Positions 1-10,474 of a stretch of 64,000 bases of DNA are shown one piece after another (within the stretch, counting starts at the first letter, position 1; every line of letters starts with the position of its first letter). The notes beneath the pieces are model-generated. The model was not told the DNA's origin. It made no database searches and saw nothing but the letters and a program-made list of their open reading frames with translations. The position numbers and the translations under genes are program-made. The DNA is from Sialis fuliginosa (lineage: Eukaryota; Arthropoda; Insecta; Megaloptera; Sialidae), in the NCBI GenBank assembly GCA_961205875.1, contig OY540809.1:35786267-35850266 (forward strand), written 5' to 3'.

Positions 1-30
1 TAAATTTAAATTGTCAGATTAGTTATTATA

Positions 31-296
31 AAAACAAATGCAATTTAATTCAAATTGTCAAATTAGTTATTCTAAAAATGTGTGTTATATTATTGACATG
101 AGGAAATTAGAAAACTAATATTCATAATATACAAAGGTGAGTTTTATTTTTTACCAATTCCATTAAAAATTTTCATATATCTACATATTAAAAAAATATT
201 CACATAAACTATATGGAAACAATAAATAAAGTATTTATAATCATACCGTGTTGGGAAGTTGATTGTGTGGACCTAAAGGATCTCACCCCAACCCAA
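31..296 (+). repeat. Repeat J, copy 1
   Basis: This stretch is repeated with small differences at 6562-6805, in the same orientation. Shared landmarks are a run ending in AAAATGTGTGTTATATTATT and the tail GATTGTGTGGACCTAAA followed by TCTCACCCCAACCC. The other copy follows repeat C directly, so this may be the 3' part of a C/J element whose start lies before the window. A short tandem duplication (about 25 bp) occurs at 8-33 and 52-77. No coding content was seen. Confidence 0.7.
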
Positions 297-361
297 AGTT
301 TGTTATTTTTATCTTATTAGTGCAATGAAAAGAAAAAAGTAAAGTCTGACCGACACAAATA

Positions 362-1751
362 GTATAGGAGCCAGCTGCAAAATCGGTGTAGATTTAACAA
401 CCGTCTGCCGTTGTGGTTTTTTTGAAGTACTCACTCAGACAAAGCTCGGACGATGAGTCCGGTTCACCAGCTTGTAGGGATTTAATAGATAGGCCCCACG
501 AAAAATACGCACAAAAAAATCACGTAACAACCGTTTGAATGACACGGTTGCTTATAGTAGACCCCAATTAAAGATGTAAGGCAGAAATTTTTGCGTAGGG
601 GTTTAATTACAGGGGCCTCTCAAAATTTCGGCCCAAAAAAATCAGATAACAACCGGACCAGACCTGGTGTAAAATGTTTATTTGGACATATACTTACATC
701 AAAACATAATGGCCGAATTTTTTATGTAGGGAATTCGGTGCTATAAGGCCTACAAATGGCCAGAATTGGGCCCCAATCTTAAAAATGCTGTAAAATCTAA
801 AATACCGAATGAAAATTTCTGCCGTGCGGTGTATGCCTTTGTTATGAACTATAAAATAGATATATACCCATGGCAGAAGTTTTTATTCATGCAGTTCCCC
901 CTCCCAGCTCCCCCAAAAGGTAAATTTGGATTAGTAATAAAATGTACTAAAAAAATCATAACAAATAGGCCTATAGAGGCTTATAAACTTATAAAATGAT
1001 AATATATTATTGTATTTAATGTTAGACACCCCCGTGCCCCCTCTCACCGCCAAGAGAAAATTTGGGTTAGTAATAAAATTCGCTAAAAAATCATTACAAT
1101 TAGATCTATAATGGCTTATGAACTTTTAAAATGATAATTTATTATTGTATGAGGGGGAGCACGGGGGGTGTTTTATGATTAATGTAAAGTTTGGGGGGGC
1201 TGTAGAGAATGACATGGATAAAAACATCTGCCATGGGTATATATTTATTTTATAGTTCATAACAAAGGTATACACCGCGCGGCAGAAATTTTCATTCGAT
1301 ATTTTAGATTTTACAGCATTTTTAAGATTGGGGCCCAATTCTGGCCATTTGTAGGCCTTATAGCACCGAAGTCCCTACATAAAAAATTCTGCCATTATGT
1401 TTTGATGTAAGTATATGTCCAAATAAACATTTTGCACCAGGTCTGGTCCGGTTGTTATCTGATTTTTTTGGGTCGAAATTTTGAGAGGCCCCTGTAATTA
1501 AACCCCTACGCAAAAATTTCTGTCGTATATCCAAAACATCTTTAATTGGGGTCTACTATTAGCAACCGTCTCATTCAAACGGTGGTTACGTGATTTTTTT
1601 GTGCGTATTTTTCGTGGGCCCTATCTATTAAATCCCTACAAGCTGGTGGACCGGACTCATCGTCCGAGCTTTGTCTGAGTGAGTACTTCAAAAAAACCAC
1701 AACGGCAGACGGTTGTTAAATCTACACCGATTTTGCAGCTGGCTCCTATAC
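362..1751. mobile_element. Long fold-back DNA element with TA target duplication
   Basis: The ends are exact inverted repeats beginning GTATAGGAGCCAGCTGC, and TA flanks both sides (360-361 and 1752-1753), as in Tc1/mariner-type insertions. The inverted arms run inward for about 600 bases each. The left arm holds an extra copy of a roughly 95-bp unit (about 921-1016, repeated at about 1057-1150), so the arms differ in length. Two short open frames, 766-999 forward and 1126-1338 reverse, encode nearly the same peptide only because they lie in the mirrored arms; they are not evidence of a gene. No transposase is visible. The superfamily is inferred from the TA duplication only. Confidence 0.8.
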
Positions 1752-1845
1752 TAAAAGTCAATATTTGTAAAAACTAACTTTTTTGGTTGTCGTATTGTTT
1801 TACTTAACGTTTCGGCTCTCATGTCGGAGTCATCTTCAGAAGTTT

Positions 1846-2260
1846 TTCTGATATTTCTCTCATACTTGCAGTCAGCATATTAAAATCTAAAAATAACTAA
1901 AAAGGATTTACTGAAGTATATATCTGTATAGATTTATATCAATGGTTCAATTTTTTTTAAAACATTTTAAACTTTGAGAAGCCACATACATTATTATTTA
2001 TTATGCATATCAATTTTTAAATTTCGACTATTCTCAAGAAAATCACATTTTGTAACTTTTTTTCTATGTTTTATTTATTTGATATTTAACTCGATTTTCT
2101 TTTGTTTCAGGTAAGAATCTTTTAACTGAATATACAACAGTACGTAAGTTTTAATTTAGTTCTAAAAATTCAAAACTAGAAAACGTTCCTGCATTATAGT
2201 ATTGATAAAACCATGCTCTATTTGAGATACAATTGATTCTATAATATTATATGAGGTAAA
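1846..2260 (+). repeat. Repeat segment upstream of element A, copy 1, with paired splice-like signals
   Basis: Matches 41405-41850 over its length. At about 2093-2109 there is a pyrimidine tract ending TTTGTTTCAG, followed at once by GTAAGA, and a second donor-like GTAAGT begins at about 2144. The second copy keeps both signals. The repeat could therefore be spliced as a short exon in any host intron it lands in, but no protein is suggested by the roughly 35-nt interval. Confidence 0.6.
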
Positions 2261-2747
2261 GACACCTGTTATGGCCGCTATAACAGCAAGGTTTACTTTT
2301 TGTGATTGACGAGCTTCTTTTTGCAATTATCATGAATATAGAACTCATGTTACTAATAAAACAACTTACTCTTTATTTAATCAATTTAATTACCAAAATC
2401 CGCAAATAAATATAGTTTGTTTTTTTAAGTTATAGCCTTTTATTTTGTTCATGTTTTTTCTCCAATAATGGAAAAGGTAAAACCAGTAATGAGCATGCGT
2501 GATGGACATTTGCTAATGATTACAGAATGATAATTACTACGACACAAAATATGTAAAATAAAGAATCGTCAAATTTGAAAAAATGTAAAGCAGTTTCTAT
2601 GATAATATAATAATTAATAAATAAATTATACTAATAATTAATTTAAATATCCACCATTTTGATACCTATTGGCCGATTGTCATCAAATCACGCTGTACAT
2701 CTAATTAAAAATTTGCCATTACTGGGGTCGTTTCCAAGACTGGTGCC
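2261..2747 (+). repeat. Repeat A, copy 1
   Basis: Non-coding repeat with inverted ends near GGCACCAGT (here GACACCTGTTATGGCCGC at the left, ACTGGTGCC at the right). Other copies lie at 18945-19317 (reverse), 41880-42351 and 56597-57124. Shared landmarks are the left GTTATGGCCGCTATAA, a central CCAGTAATGG stretch and the right CACCTATTGGCCGATTGT. The inverted ends suggest a non-autonomous DNA transposon. No clean target duplication was found. Confidence 0.65.
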
Positions 2748-3129
2748 ACCTTATGTACATATAATATAAAATATAATAAATATAAACAGAATATAAGGTA
2801 GGTTCATCTTCCTACCTTTAGACAAGTTCAATAAATGTTATAGCGCTACTCTTGCACTAAAAAGAATTTCCACGTGATTTCAAAGAAAATCATACACAAC
2901 ATTGTAAGTTTTCCCAGGTTTGCAAAAGAGCTGACGTATAGTACATGCATGTAACAATGTTTGTATACATACATTCGAATTGAGAAAACTCTCATGCAGT
3001 TTTCGTGTTTAACATGACGTCAGTACTTTTTAAAATTTAAAACACATGTTAACCGAAAGTTAGTTTTGAATCATTCTTAGGTAAATGTTGAAGGATATAT
3101 TTAATTATTTAATTTAAAGTATGACTAGA
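2748..3129. other. AT-rich spacer
   Basis: No repeat shared with the rest of the window, coding frame or RNA gene was recognised here. Confidence 0.4.
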
Positions 3130-3348
3130 TTGATACTTCTGCAGGTTGTCAAGGCTCTTCGGATATTGGGCATATTGATAAAAATATTGCTCAAGTGAAA
3201 GAGAAAACCAAAAAACGAATTTGTACGAAATGTTTGCAAGAAATTGGAAAGGGTATAAAGCGTCCATGCAAGACTGCTGCTCAAGCAAACGTTTTGAATC
3301 TGATCGACGATGTTGCACGGGTGTTTATGGGTAAAACTATGCATTTGT
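3130..3348 (+). pseudogene. Cys-rich domain fragment, segment 2, inverted relative to segment 1
   Basis: An open stretch on the plus strand reads through a motif KKRICTKCLQEIGKGI with further Cys in RPCKTAAQANVLNLI and stops at about 3348. Paired CxxC-type cysteines suggest a small zinc-binding fold. Directly opposite, on the minus strand from 3613, lies another Cys-rich open frame; the two converge and overlap near 3300-3348. My recollection, which I cannot verify, is of uncharacterised invertebrate proteins that carry a CGPCGKKI-like motif followed further on by CLQEIGKG-like residues in one chain. If so, this segment has been flipped. There is no start codon or promoter and the piece is not expected to be functional. 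It may come from an uncharacterised mobile element. Confidence 0.4.
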
Positions 3349-3613
3349 AATCTGGCATCTTCTGAAATGGTCTTTTGAAAATATTTTTCTCTGCATCAAA
3401 TAGGCTGACATAGCAAGTTCCGCAAATGCTCAAAGGAAACTTTTCGTTATTCATATCATAATCATCGCATATGAATTTTTCTATCGATTTTCTAGTCTTT
3501 TCATTGATGAGATATCTATTCGGCTTCTTTTTCCCGAAAATAATTTTCTTCCCACAAGGTCCACAGACCTTCTGTCTATTTTTAGAGTGATAGCATTTTC
3601 TTCTTCCATCCAT
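3281..3613 (-). pseudogene. Cys-rich domain fragment, segment 1
   Basis: A 110-codon frame starts with ATG at 3613 and has four well-spaced cysteines: CGPCGKK near residues 17-23 and ICGTCYVSL near residues 63-71, consistent with a zinc-ribbon-like fold. Basic residues surround the first pair. The part up to about residue 95 looks coding in composition; the last 15 residues overlap the oppositely oriented segment and are probably read-through of inverted sequence. The product is not recognised by name. It could be the N-terminal domain of a transposon-encoded or domesticated protein. It has no downstream partner on its own strand. Confidence 0.4.
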
Positions 3614-4132
3614 CTTGAATGATACATAAAATCTCAGTGAGATTATATACTATTATATTCATATAAAACTTTATTATTAATTATTATAATATTATATATT
3701 AATATAGTCAATATTATTTATGTAAATATTACAGTAACAAAATTTTATATCAATATAATAAAAGCTTACAAGTGTAAGCGATAATGAGGCCTGAATAAGA
3801 CAAATTTATAACAACTTTTTCAGCGTATTTCACTTTTGATTTATTGTTTTATGATTTCGCCACCTATTGGAATTTTCCAAAACTACAACAACTATTTTAT
3901 CTCAAATGAGCATGTAGCGGTATTTTTGAATTTTTTGAAAGAAAAAAAATTTTTCTTCATTGAAATTATCTTGAAATATGTGCCAATCGATTAGGGGAGC
4001 AGCTACGATTTCAAACCTTGAAAATTTGAAATCTGAAAGTGATTTGGGACGACTTCCTGACGGTTGCACTTGGCTACATTTTAATAATACCTAACACTGC
4101 TTGGGGATCACTGTGCATAGATTATATTATAA
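3614..4132. other. AT-rich spacer
   Basis: Nothing recognised apart from a small hairpin GCTTACAAGTGTAAGC near 3765-3780. Confidence 0.4.
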
Positions 4133-4285
4133 TATTTTTTAGTAAAATTGTATAAAAATTAAATGGTTAACCAATTCTAAGCAATTTATCTGACAATTGA
4201 TTTTATTTAAATTGTTGAATAATTAACTATCTTTGGTGAATTTTGTACAAGGAAGCACTGTGCATTTACTTGGCAGATGTTTTTT
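4133..4285 (-). repeat. Repeat B, copy 1, terminal fragment
   Basis: Family B is the dominant repeat here. In the orientation called reverse it begins TTGCTTCCTCGCAATATCGA and ends CTTGGCAGATGTTTTTT. This copy has only the last roughly 150 bases, ending exactly at the T-run. Copies that keep this end but lose variable amounts of the other are frequent, which resembles 5' truncation of a retrotransposed element. No protein is encoded. Confidence 0.75.
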
Positions 4286-4836
4286 CTCAGTGTAGTATAC
4301 GTTTACATGACAAAAGTTTAAATTTAAATAATTCCAAGCACCCAGTGAAGTTTTCACTCACCTCAAAGACGATTCTGCGCGTTCCAGTAACTTTGCACTC
4401 CGGGTGTCACATGTCAGCCGCCCGCGCCACAACCTCTGCGGTTTTGGCGTCACTCGAACCGCTCATTACCTACAACTCGACGCTAAATCATACTCAAGGG
4501 GTAATATATATCTATCTACATACACAAACACGTAGCACTAATGAACTAGAGAAGCTTTTCTTGGGTATATTAATAAGTCAAACGACCTTCATTTATACAG
4601 GATGTCCCAAGAGTGTGCCAAATTTCAATATTTCATTTATTATATCAAATGGAAAAATTAAAAATAAAATAGTTACATTTATATAGGTGTCCCATAAGTG
4701 CGTTACAAATCAAAGTTATGTTTTCTAAATACAATGTATATTTTTTGATTGATAATCTTAAAGCATTTATTTTTTTGGATATTTTGATATAAGCGTGTGT
4801 GGGATTATACTGAGCGGTTTAAAAAATCTTTGTAAA

Positions 4837-5930
4837 GGGTGTATCAAAATTCTGAACTTTATTTTTTTCAAAATTTTCAAATAGAACACCTCATATATTT
4901 TCACATTTTCGAATTGCCTATTCAATTCTAAACACATTTTATAAACTATGTTCTATGCCTAAATCCAGCCGTTAAGGTAGTTCTCGTGCAAACGTCATTT
5001 CGATAGAATTTAAAAAAAAAATCAGGGCATAAAAAGAATAATGATATCTATCCAATCGTGAATTTTTAAAGAGATCGACCGTTTTAAACTCGAGATAATT
5101 GTCATCAAAATTTGCCACTTTTGTACGTATCCGCTATATCAAGTTCGTATTATGTTCATTTTCATGACTAAAACTTCGATAGATTTTGATAAAAAACTAT
5201 CAAACAATAAAGGTTTATTATTCTGATATGTGATAAAAAATTCCAAATGATTGACCTTGTATTTCAAAAACAAAATGATTGACCGTTTCATATTTGAAAT
5301 TTAATTATATTTCAAAAACAAAACGGTCAATCATTTTGAATTTTTTATCACATATCATAATAATAACCCTTTACTGTTTGGTAGTTTTTTATCAAAATCT
5401 GTCGAAGCGTTTAGTCATAAAATAATGAAAATATATTCATAGTATGATTGTGTTTAAAATAATCTGTATAGACGGCTTTGGGTATAGACTTGATCAAAAA
5501 TTCTCTGTAGCAACGCAATTATTTTCGATATTTTACTATGGTATTATGAGCGTAACTTTTTGTTGGTACTGTAGCACGAGAACTACCTTAAAAAGTTATT
5601 AATTTAATTTGAATGATAGGTTACAACTTTGTATTAACGCCGCTGGTGGACATTTTGAACAAAGAAATTAACTTTTGTGTATTATTTTGTTTATTTAATT
5701 TCTAGATTTTTATGTTGTTAAACTTTGTTAGTTCTAACGAATTGTTTTATGGATTATAATAAAGTTGTATTGTTTTTATAAAACAAATAAGTAAAGACTA
5801 GATTTAGGTATAGAACATAGTTTATTAAATGTGTTTAGAATTGAATAGGCAATTCGAAAATGTGAAAATATATAGAGTGTTCCATTTGAAAATTTTGAAA
5901 GAAATTGAGTTCAGAGTTTTGATGCATCCT
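4837..5930. mobile_element. 1.1 kb inverted-repeat element
   Basis: The ends are inverted (AGGGTGTATCAAAATTCTGA at the left; the reverse complement of GTTTTGATGCATCCT at the right) and the arms continue inward for long distances: for example GTAGTTCTCGTGC near 4978 pairs with GCACGAGAACTAC near 5575, and the centre near 5290 is a palindrome of about 200 bases. An insertion or unpaired stretch lies at about 5595-5800. There is no coding frame. A target duplication could not be fixed, so the superfamily is left open. Confidence 0.7.
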
Positions 5931-6090
5931 ATATGTGTATGTGTGTGTCACAGTGACAGTTACCGCCCTTTGAGTTGAACCGAGATGAGTGAAAAATGTC
6001 TACTGTTGGTTTATTAAATGTGATAGCAGTAAGAAAGTTATTTAATTAATGATGTTCTCAGTCATATATGTATTAGAGTGTTTTTTTATT

Positions 6091-6561
6091 AACTTCCCAA
6101 CTAGAAGTTATTGTAATCGGTCAAAACCAAAAATTACAACATATTTGTATGTTTTAAAGTCACTATAGTATATTTACACTATTTTCAGAAAGATGTCTGT
6201 GTGTATGTATATATGGACGTACATACGCACGTATGTGCGTGTCATTTTTTACGTTCACGAAAACTCGTAAATAAAAAAATGCTATTGACATCGTTGGGAT
6301 ACTAATCGAAACGTCTTGACGTAATTATGATATGAAAGAAAGGATTTTTCGAAATCTAACCACTAAGGGGGTACAAAAGGGTGTAAAGTTTTTTTTGGTC
6401 GGATTTAACATGAAACAATACAATACTTAATGAAAAATGTATTTCAGTATTTTTGTTGTTATACGTGCCTAAACAGCCATAGAAGATGCAAAAGGCAAAA
6501 ACCATCCTCAAAATTTGAATTTTAAATACTAATAAATAAGTCTACAATTCATGTTGCCTTG
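6091..6561 (+). repeat. Repeat C, copy 1
   Basis: Begins AACTTCCCAACTAGAAGTTA and passes through a TGTGTGTATGTATATATG-type stretch. A second copy at 55743-56040 matches up to GGTGTAAA at 6388. C runs into repeat J with no recognisable boundary, so C and J may be one element about 700 bases long. No coding capacity. Confidence 0.7.
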
Positions 6562-6805
6562 GAAACAAATACAATTAAAATTAAATTGTCAAATAAGTTA
6601 TTCTAAAAATGTGTGTTATATTATTGGCATTAGGATATTAGAAAACTAATATTCATAATACAAAGGTGATTTTTATTTCTGACCAATTCCATTTAAATTT
6701 TTCATATAGGTACATATTAAAAAAATATTCAGATAAACTATATGGAAACAATAAATAATCAGTATTCAATTGATTGTGTGGACCTAAAAGGTCTCACCCC
6801 AACCC
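6562..6805 (+). repeat. Repeat J, copy 2
   Basis: Matches 31-296; lies directly after repeat C. Confidence 0.7.
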
Positions 6806-8432
6806 TTAAAAAAATATAATGCAAAATCTTCTTTCACATTTCACTTTTTATATCTATTTACTGACAACCAAAGGGTCGATCAATAACTGCATAAACAAAA
6901 AGCAGTAATTTTTAAAGCCAACCTAATCACACTTGTTACACTCATTACGTAACTGCACATTACATCATACAGAAATACATATTTAATGGAGTCCACAAAT
7001 CATGCACAGGAATGCTAATAAATCCATCATTTGCGTAAATTTGCCGACACACTAATGGCAGGGGATCAGATTAATTGTTGCATGCGCGAGAGAGTATTAT
7101 ACTTTGAAAAACGGGTTACTATTGATCAAAATTACACAGCCTGATGTACTCAATAAATCGCTGATAAACAAATGCGACTCCGCTATGAAAATTATTAATC
7201 GTACGTGATTAAATGAGGATTAAGTTGTCCGGCGCGGGATATTCGCTATGTTTCCGATGCGGGTTTGTTTGCAGTGGCGCGGCGCGGGCGGCGTGTTATG
7301 TCTTGGAAAATTCACCGAGATTAACAAGGGAACCTTTTCAACTGATCAAATCGTATCGAATTCTAATTTAATTTATAGTTAGACGGGGTCAAGGGTAGTT
7401 AATTATGTCTTGGACTATTGTAAGAATTTTCTCCTATGCAAAAGTAGGGGGGGAAAATGGCAACACCGTGCGATAGGCGCCTAACTTCATTGCATATCGG
7501 CTAGAATGTTATTGTTTTGTTTCCGCAAATGTAATTATTTGATTATTGATGTAATTTTGAGTGATTCGTGCTAAGGGGGTAGTTTGTACAAAGTTAAGCA
7601 TACAGCGTTTTTAATTTATAGTTTGCAGTTAACTTTCATGGATTGATTGGCGGCTTTGATAGGTTATGTTTTGGTTAGATTTTTTGTTCTCACTTCTCAC
7701 ACAGTTAGTTAAAATAGACCGAACAATACTTATGATAAATAATTGTTTGATAGTCTGTAATTCATAAATATATATATTATGTTTTGTTTACAGGTATATT
7801 TTAGTTATGATTCTATTAAGGTCCAAATTAGCAACCCCGTGGTCCAATTTACAGTACCGATCTCATATTTTGTTGATTTTTGTGGAGTTTATGATAATTA
7901 TGTAGATTAATACTTAATAAAAACAAAATCTATAAACTACTGTTTCATTTCATAAAAAAATAATTTGTCTAAACCAAAAACTAGTATACTAAATATCGTA
8001 ATTTAAAAAAATGGTTCAAATTACCCGACTTTCCCCTATATGAGACAAAACAATAAACACAATACCAATTAAGATCATTGGTGCAAAAAGGGTTTGTACA
8101 AATCTGTGTAAAAATAAATTTATTTATGAATCTATGCAAAAGCCGCCACTGTTTGTACCCCGCACAAATCCGGATATCGAGAGAATGGAAGAAGATTTGA
8201 TAGAGATTACGCGGACACCTGAAACATGGTGTAATCCCTTTTTAATATAATATTCCCGATGTTTGTGGTTAGTTCGGCGCGATGAAAACTTACAGATGTT
8301 GTTACTATGAAGATTAAATTGTTTGCCGATCGTTGTTCTTTTTTTATCTCTTACTCTTTTAATACCTGCATCGAAAGTATTATTATTGTTGTAAATTGAT
8401 GATATTTCGATAATAAGTATTAATAAGTGTAT
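6806..8432. other. Mostly unique stretch with a CpG-rich islet
   Basis: A short GC- and CpG-rich islet lies at about 7215-7300 within AT-rich DNA. A transposon-end-like motif, TTACCCGACTTTCCCCTA, sits near 8021-8040 and resembles the inverted ends of the element at 53315; a possible partner AGTAGGGGGGGAAAA is near 7444, but the match is weak. No gene was recognised. Confidence 0.35.
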
Positions 8433-8720
8433 ATCTAATAAAGTAATGTTGAAATATTGTGTTCCACGGGCTGATGTAGATGCTGGTGAAAAATCCCGGG
8501 GAGCTCCGCGTTCGGCGTTGTCTTCTTGACGACGTTTCGGTCGAATCCTATCGGCCATCTTCAGGTCTGGTCTAAACTTAGTTCTATGGACTTCGTTTGA
8601 CTAGTAACAAGAACTAAAATCAGACCAGACCTGAAGATGGCCGATAGGATTCGACCGAAACGTCGACAACGCAGAACGCGGAGCTACCCGGAATTTTTCA
8701 CCAGCATCTAATAAAGTAAT
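8433..8720. mobile_element. Fold-back insertion with perfect 15-bp target duplication
   Basis: The 15-mer ATCTAATAAAGTAAT occurs at 8433-8447 and again at 8706-8720, flanking 258 bases. Within these, 8479-8584 and 8611-8709 are inverted copies of one another (the last four bases of the right arm fall in the right duplicate), separated by a spacer of under 30 bases. The arms contain a CCTGAAGATGGCC...GACCGAAACGTCG stretch of the kind I associate with retrotransposon UTRs. A duplication this long fits target-primed reverse transcription better than most DNA transposons. No protein is encoded; an open frame on the minus strand here is incidental. Confidence 0.75.
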
Positions 8721-10474
8721 ATCTCTATATATAACATTTCACTTCCAAGAAAGGTTAAACAACGAAATTAATTATTATGATTGTTGCTAACCTATTTATT
8801 TATTTATTTTTGATTTTCATACAAATTCTAAGACGGGACCTGGTGCTAAGCACAGAACGGATTTTATTCCCATTTTCACTGATGGATTGGTAAATAAATA
8901 AGTGTATAATTTTTGTATATTTTGTGTAAATTTCATGAAGTCGAAAAAAATAATTCGCGGTGAACCATGTGTTGTGAGCATATTGGGTGGGTATGATTAC
9001 TTTATGTTTAATTGATATAATATCTCCGGGTAACAACGGGTCCAATGCGCTAGTTTGTTATAATATGCAATATATGAATTAGTATAGTAAATTCAACACC
9101 AATTCTTCGTTTATATTATGAATAAACTGCCCTGGTCGGCACAAGACTTTTTTATACATCATGATACAGAAAAAATTACATAAGTTAACACTTTCTGCTA
9201 AGAAATTGAATATAATTAACTACATTACATTAATTGTTGTTTGTGTTAATGTTCGAAATATATTTTAATTCTAATCTTTGATTTTATTTCAAACGTTTTT
9301 ATTATAATTCGTTACGATAGCTTTTAATTTCAAGTTTATTTTTATATTAAGTATATTTTAATTTCAAACATATTATTAAAATTAATTTTAAATAAAAACT
9401 AAAATTATTATTTTTTGGTCAATTCAAAAAAGATACAAAAAAAATAATAAAACATAATTCTCTATAACTTGTATCAAAAACATTTTTCTCTAATACGCAC
9501 CGTTTAAAAAATAATGCACAAAATTCAAAAATTAAAGAAAATCGATTATTTCCTAAAAAAAATTTTGGGGAGGGGAAAATGAACACAACATAAATTATAG
9601 ATAAGAGCATTTTCTATAAGTTTAATTAATTAAGATTAGTAAACATCCGTTTCCGGTTTAGTGATGATTTTCAAAAATAAGAGGTGCACATCTAGAGTAT
9701 ACAAGAACCTTAAGTTTGAAATTTCATGTCTGCAAGTCTCACCGTTTTGGCTGTAGAGCGTACACAGGCACACACACACACACAGACGTCATTGAGATAA
9801 TGGTCATACGTGATTCAGTACGTGTATTCCGTTGAAATCTCGAGTTGGATTTTTTCCATGATCACTATACTTTATTATACAATACATTTCATGTATGTAT
9901 AAAAAAAGCAAAAATCGATAAACTAATAACGAATCGAAATGTAGGAAAAGTTCCATATAAATATTTGATATTTGTAAATTTATACAACTCTGCATATTAT
10001 TTATACGAAGGTATCTAATAATATTCAGCATAATATTTATCATGCATTTTATTGAGTACAATTCTTGGTTCTATTGAGAAAAGGGTCTTGAGAAAATCGC
10101 CAGATGTTGCATGTACTAACATTTAGGTACAATGAGCTTTTCTTTCTCTATGTGTGGGTGTATATAAGTGGTTAAGTGTGTGTTTGTGTGTGTGTGTGTG
10201 GGTGTAGTAGTAGTAGTAGAGGAAACTGAAGTCAATTATATATAACACTGATTACTTGTAGCATTATGAACTTTGCAGCTGTTATTGTTAGTATTTTAAT
10301 TTTTTAAATCTGCTATGGGACCCACGGGACTTTCTTATACGTAATCTTGACAGTGAATAGTGTACGTGATTGTTATTTTATTAAAACACATTTCTGACAA
10401 ACTAATAAAAGATAGAATAAAATAAATGGAACATAAAGTATAGATAATATTATTCTCTACATTATGTATCAAAT
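8721..10474. other. AT-rich stretch with simple repeats
   Basis: Contains a CA run at about 9768-9783, GT-rich sequence at about 10160-10203 and a short GTA run just after it. No gene or window repeat was recognised. Confidence 0.4.

Noticed and set aside
766..1338. Two similar short peptides on opposite strands
   Set aside because: They are the mirrored arms of the fold-back element, not a gene pair.
4243..4686. 147-codon open frame
   Set aside because: It starts inside a repeat B end, runs through unrelated sequence and shows no domain or coding pattern.
4837..5930. TA duplication for the 1.1-kb inverted-repeat element
   Set aside because: The flanks do not match cleanly, so the superfamily was left open.
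31..6805. Repeat J copies as long terminal repeats of a 6.5-kb element
   Set aside because: No gag/pol, primer site or TG...CA ends; the intervening DNA holds unrelated elements, and the second copy belongs with repeat C.
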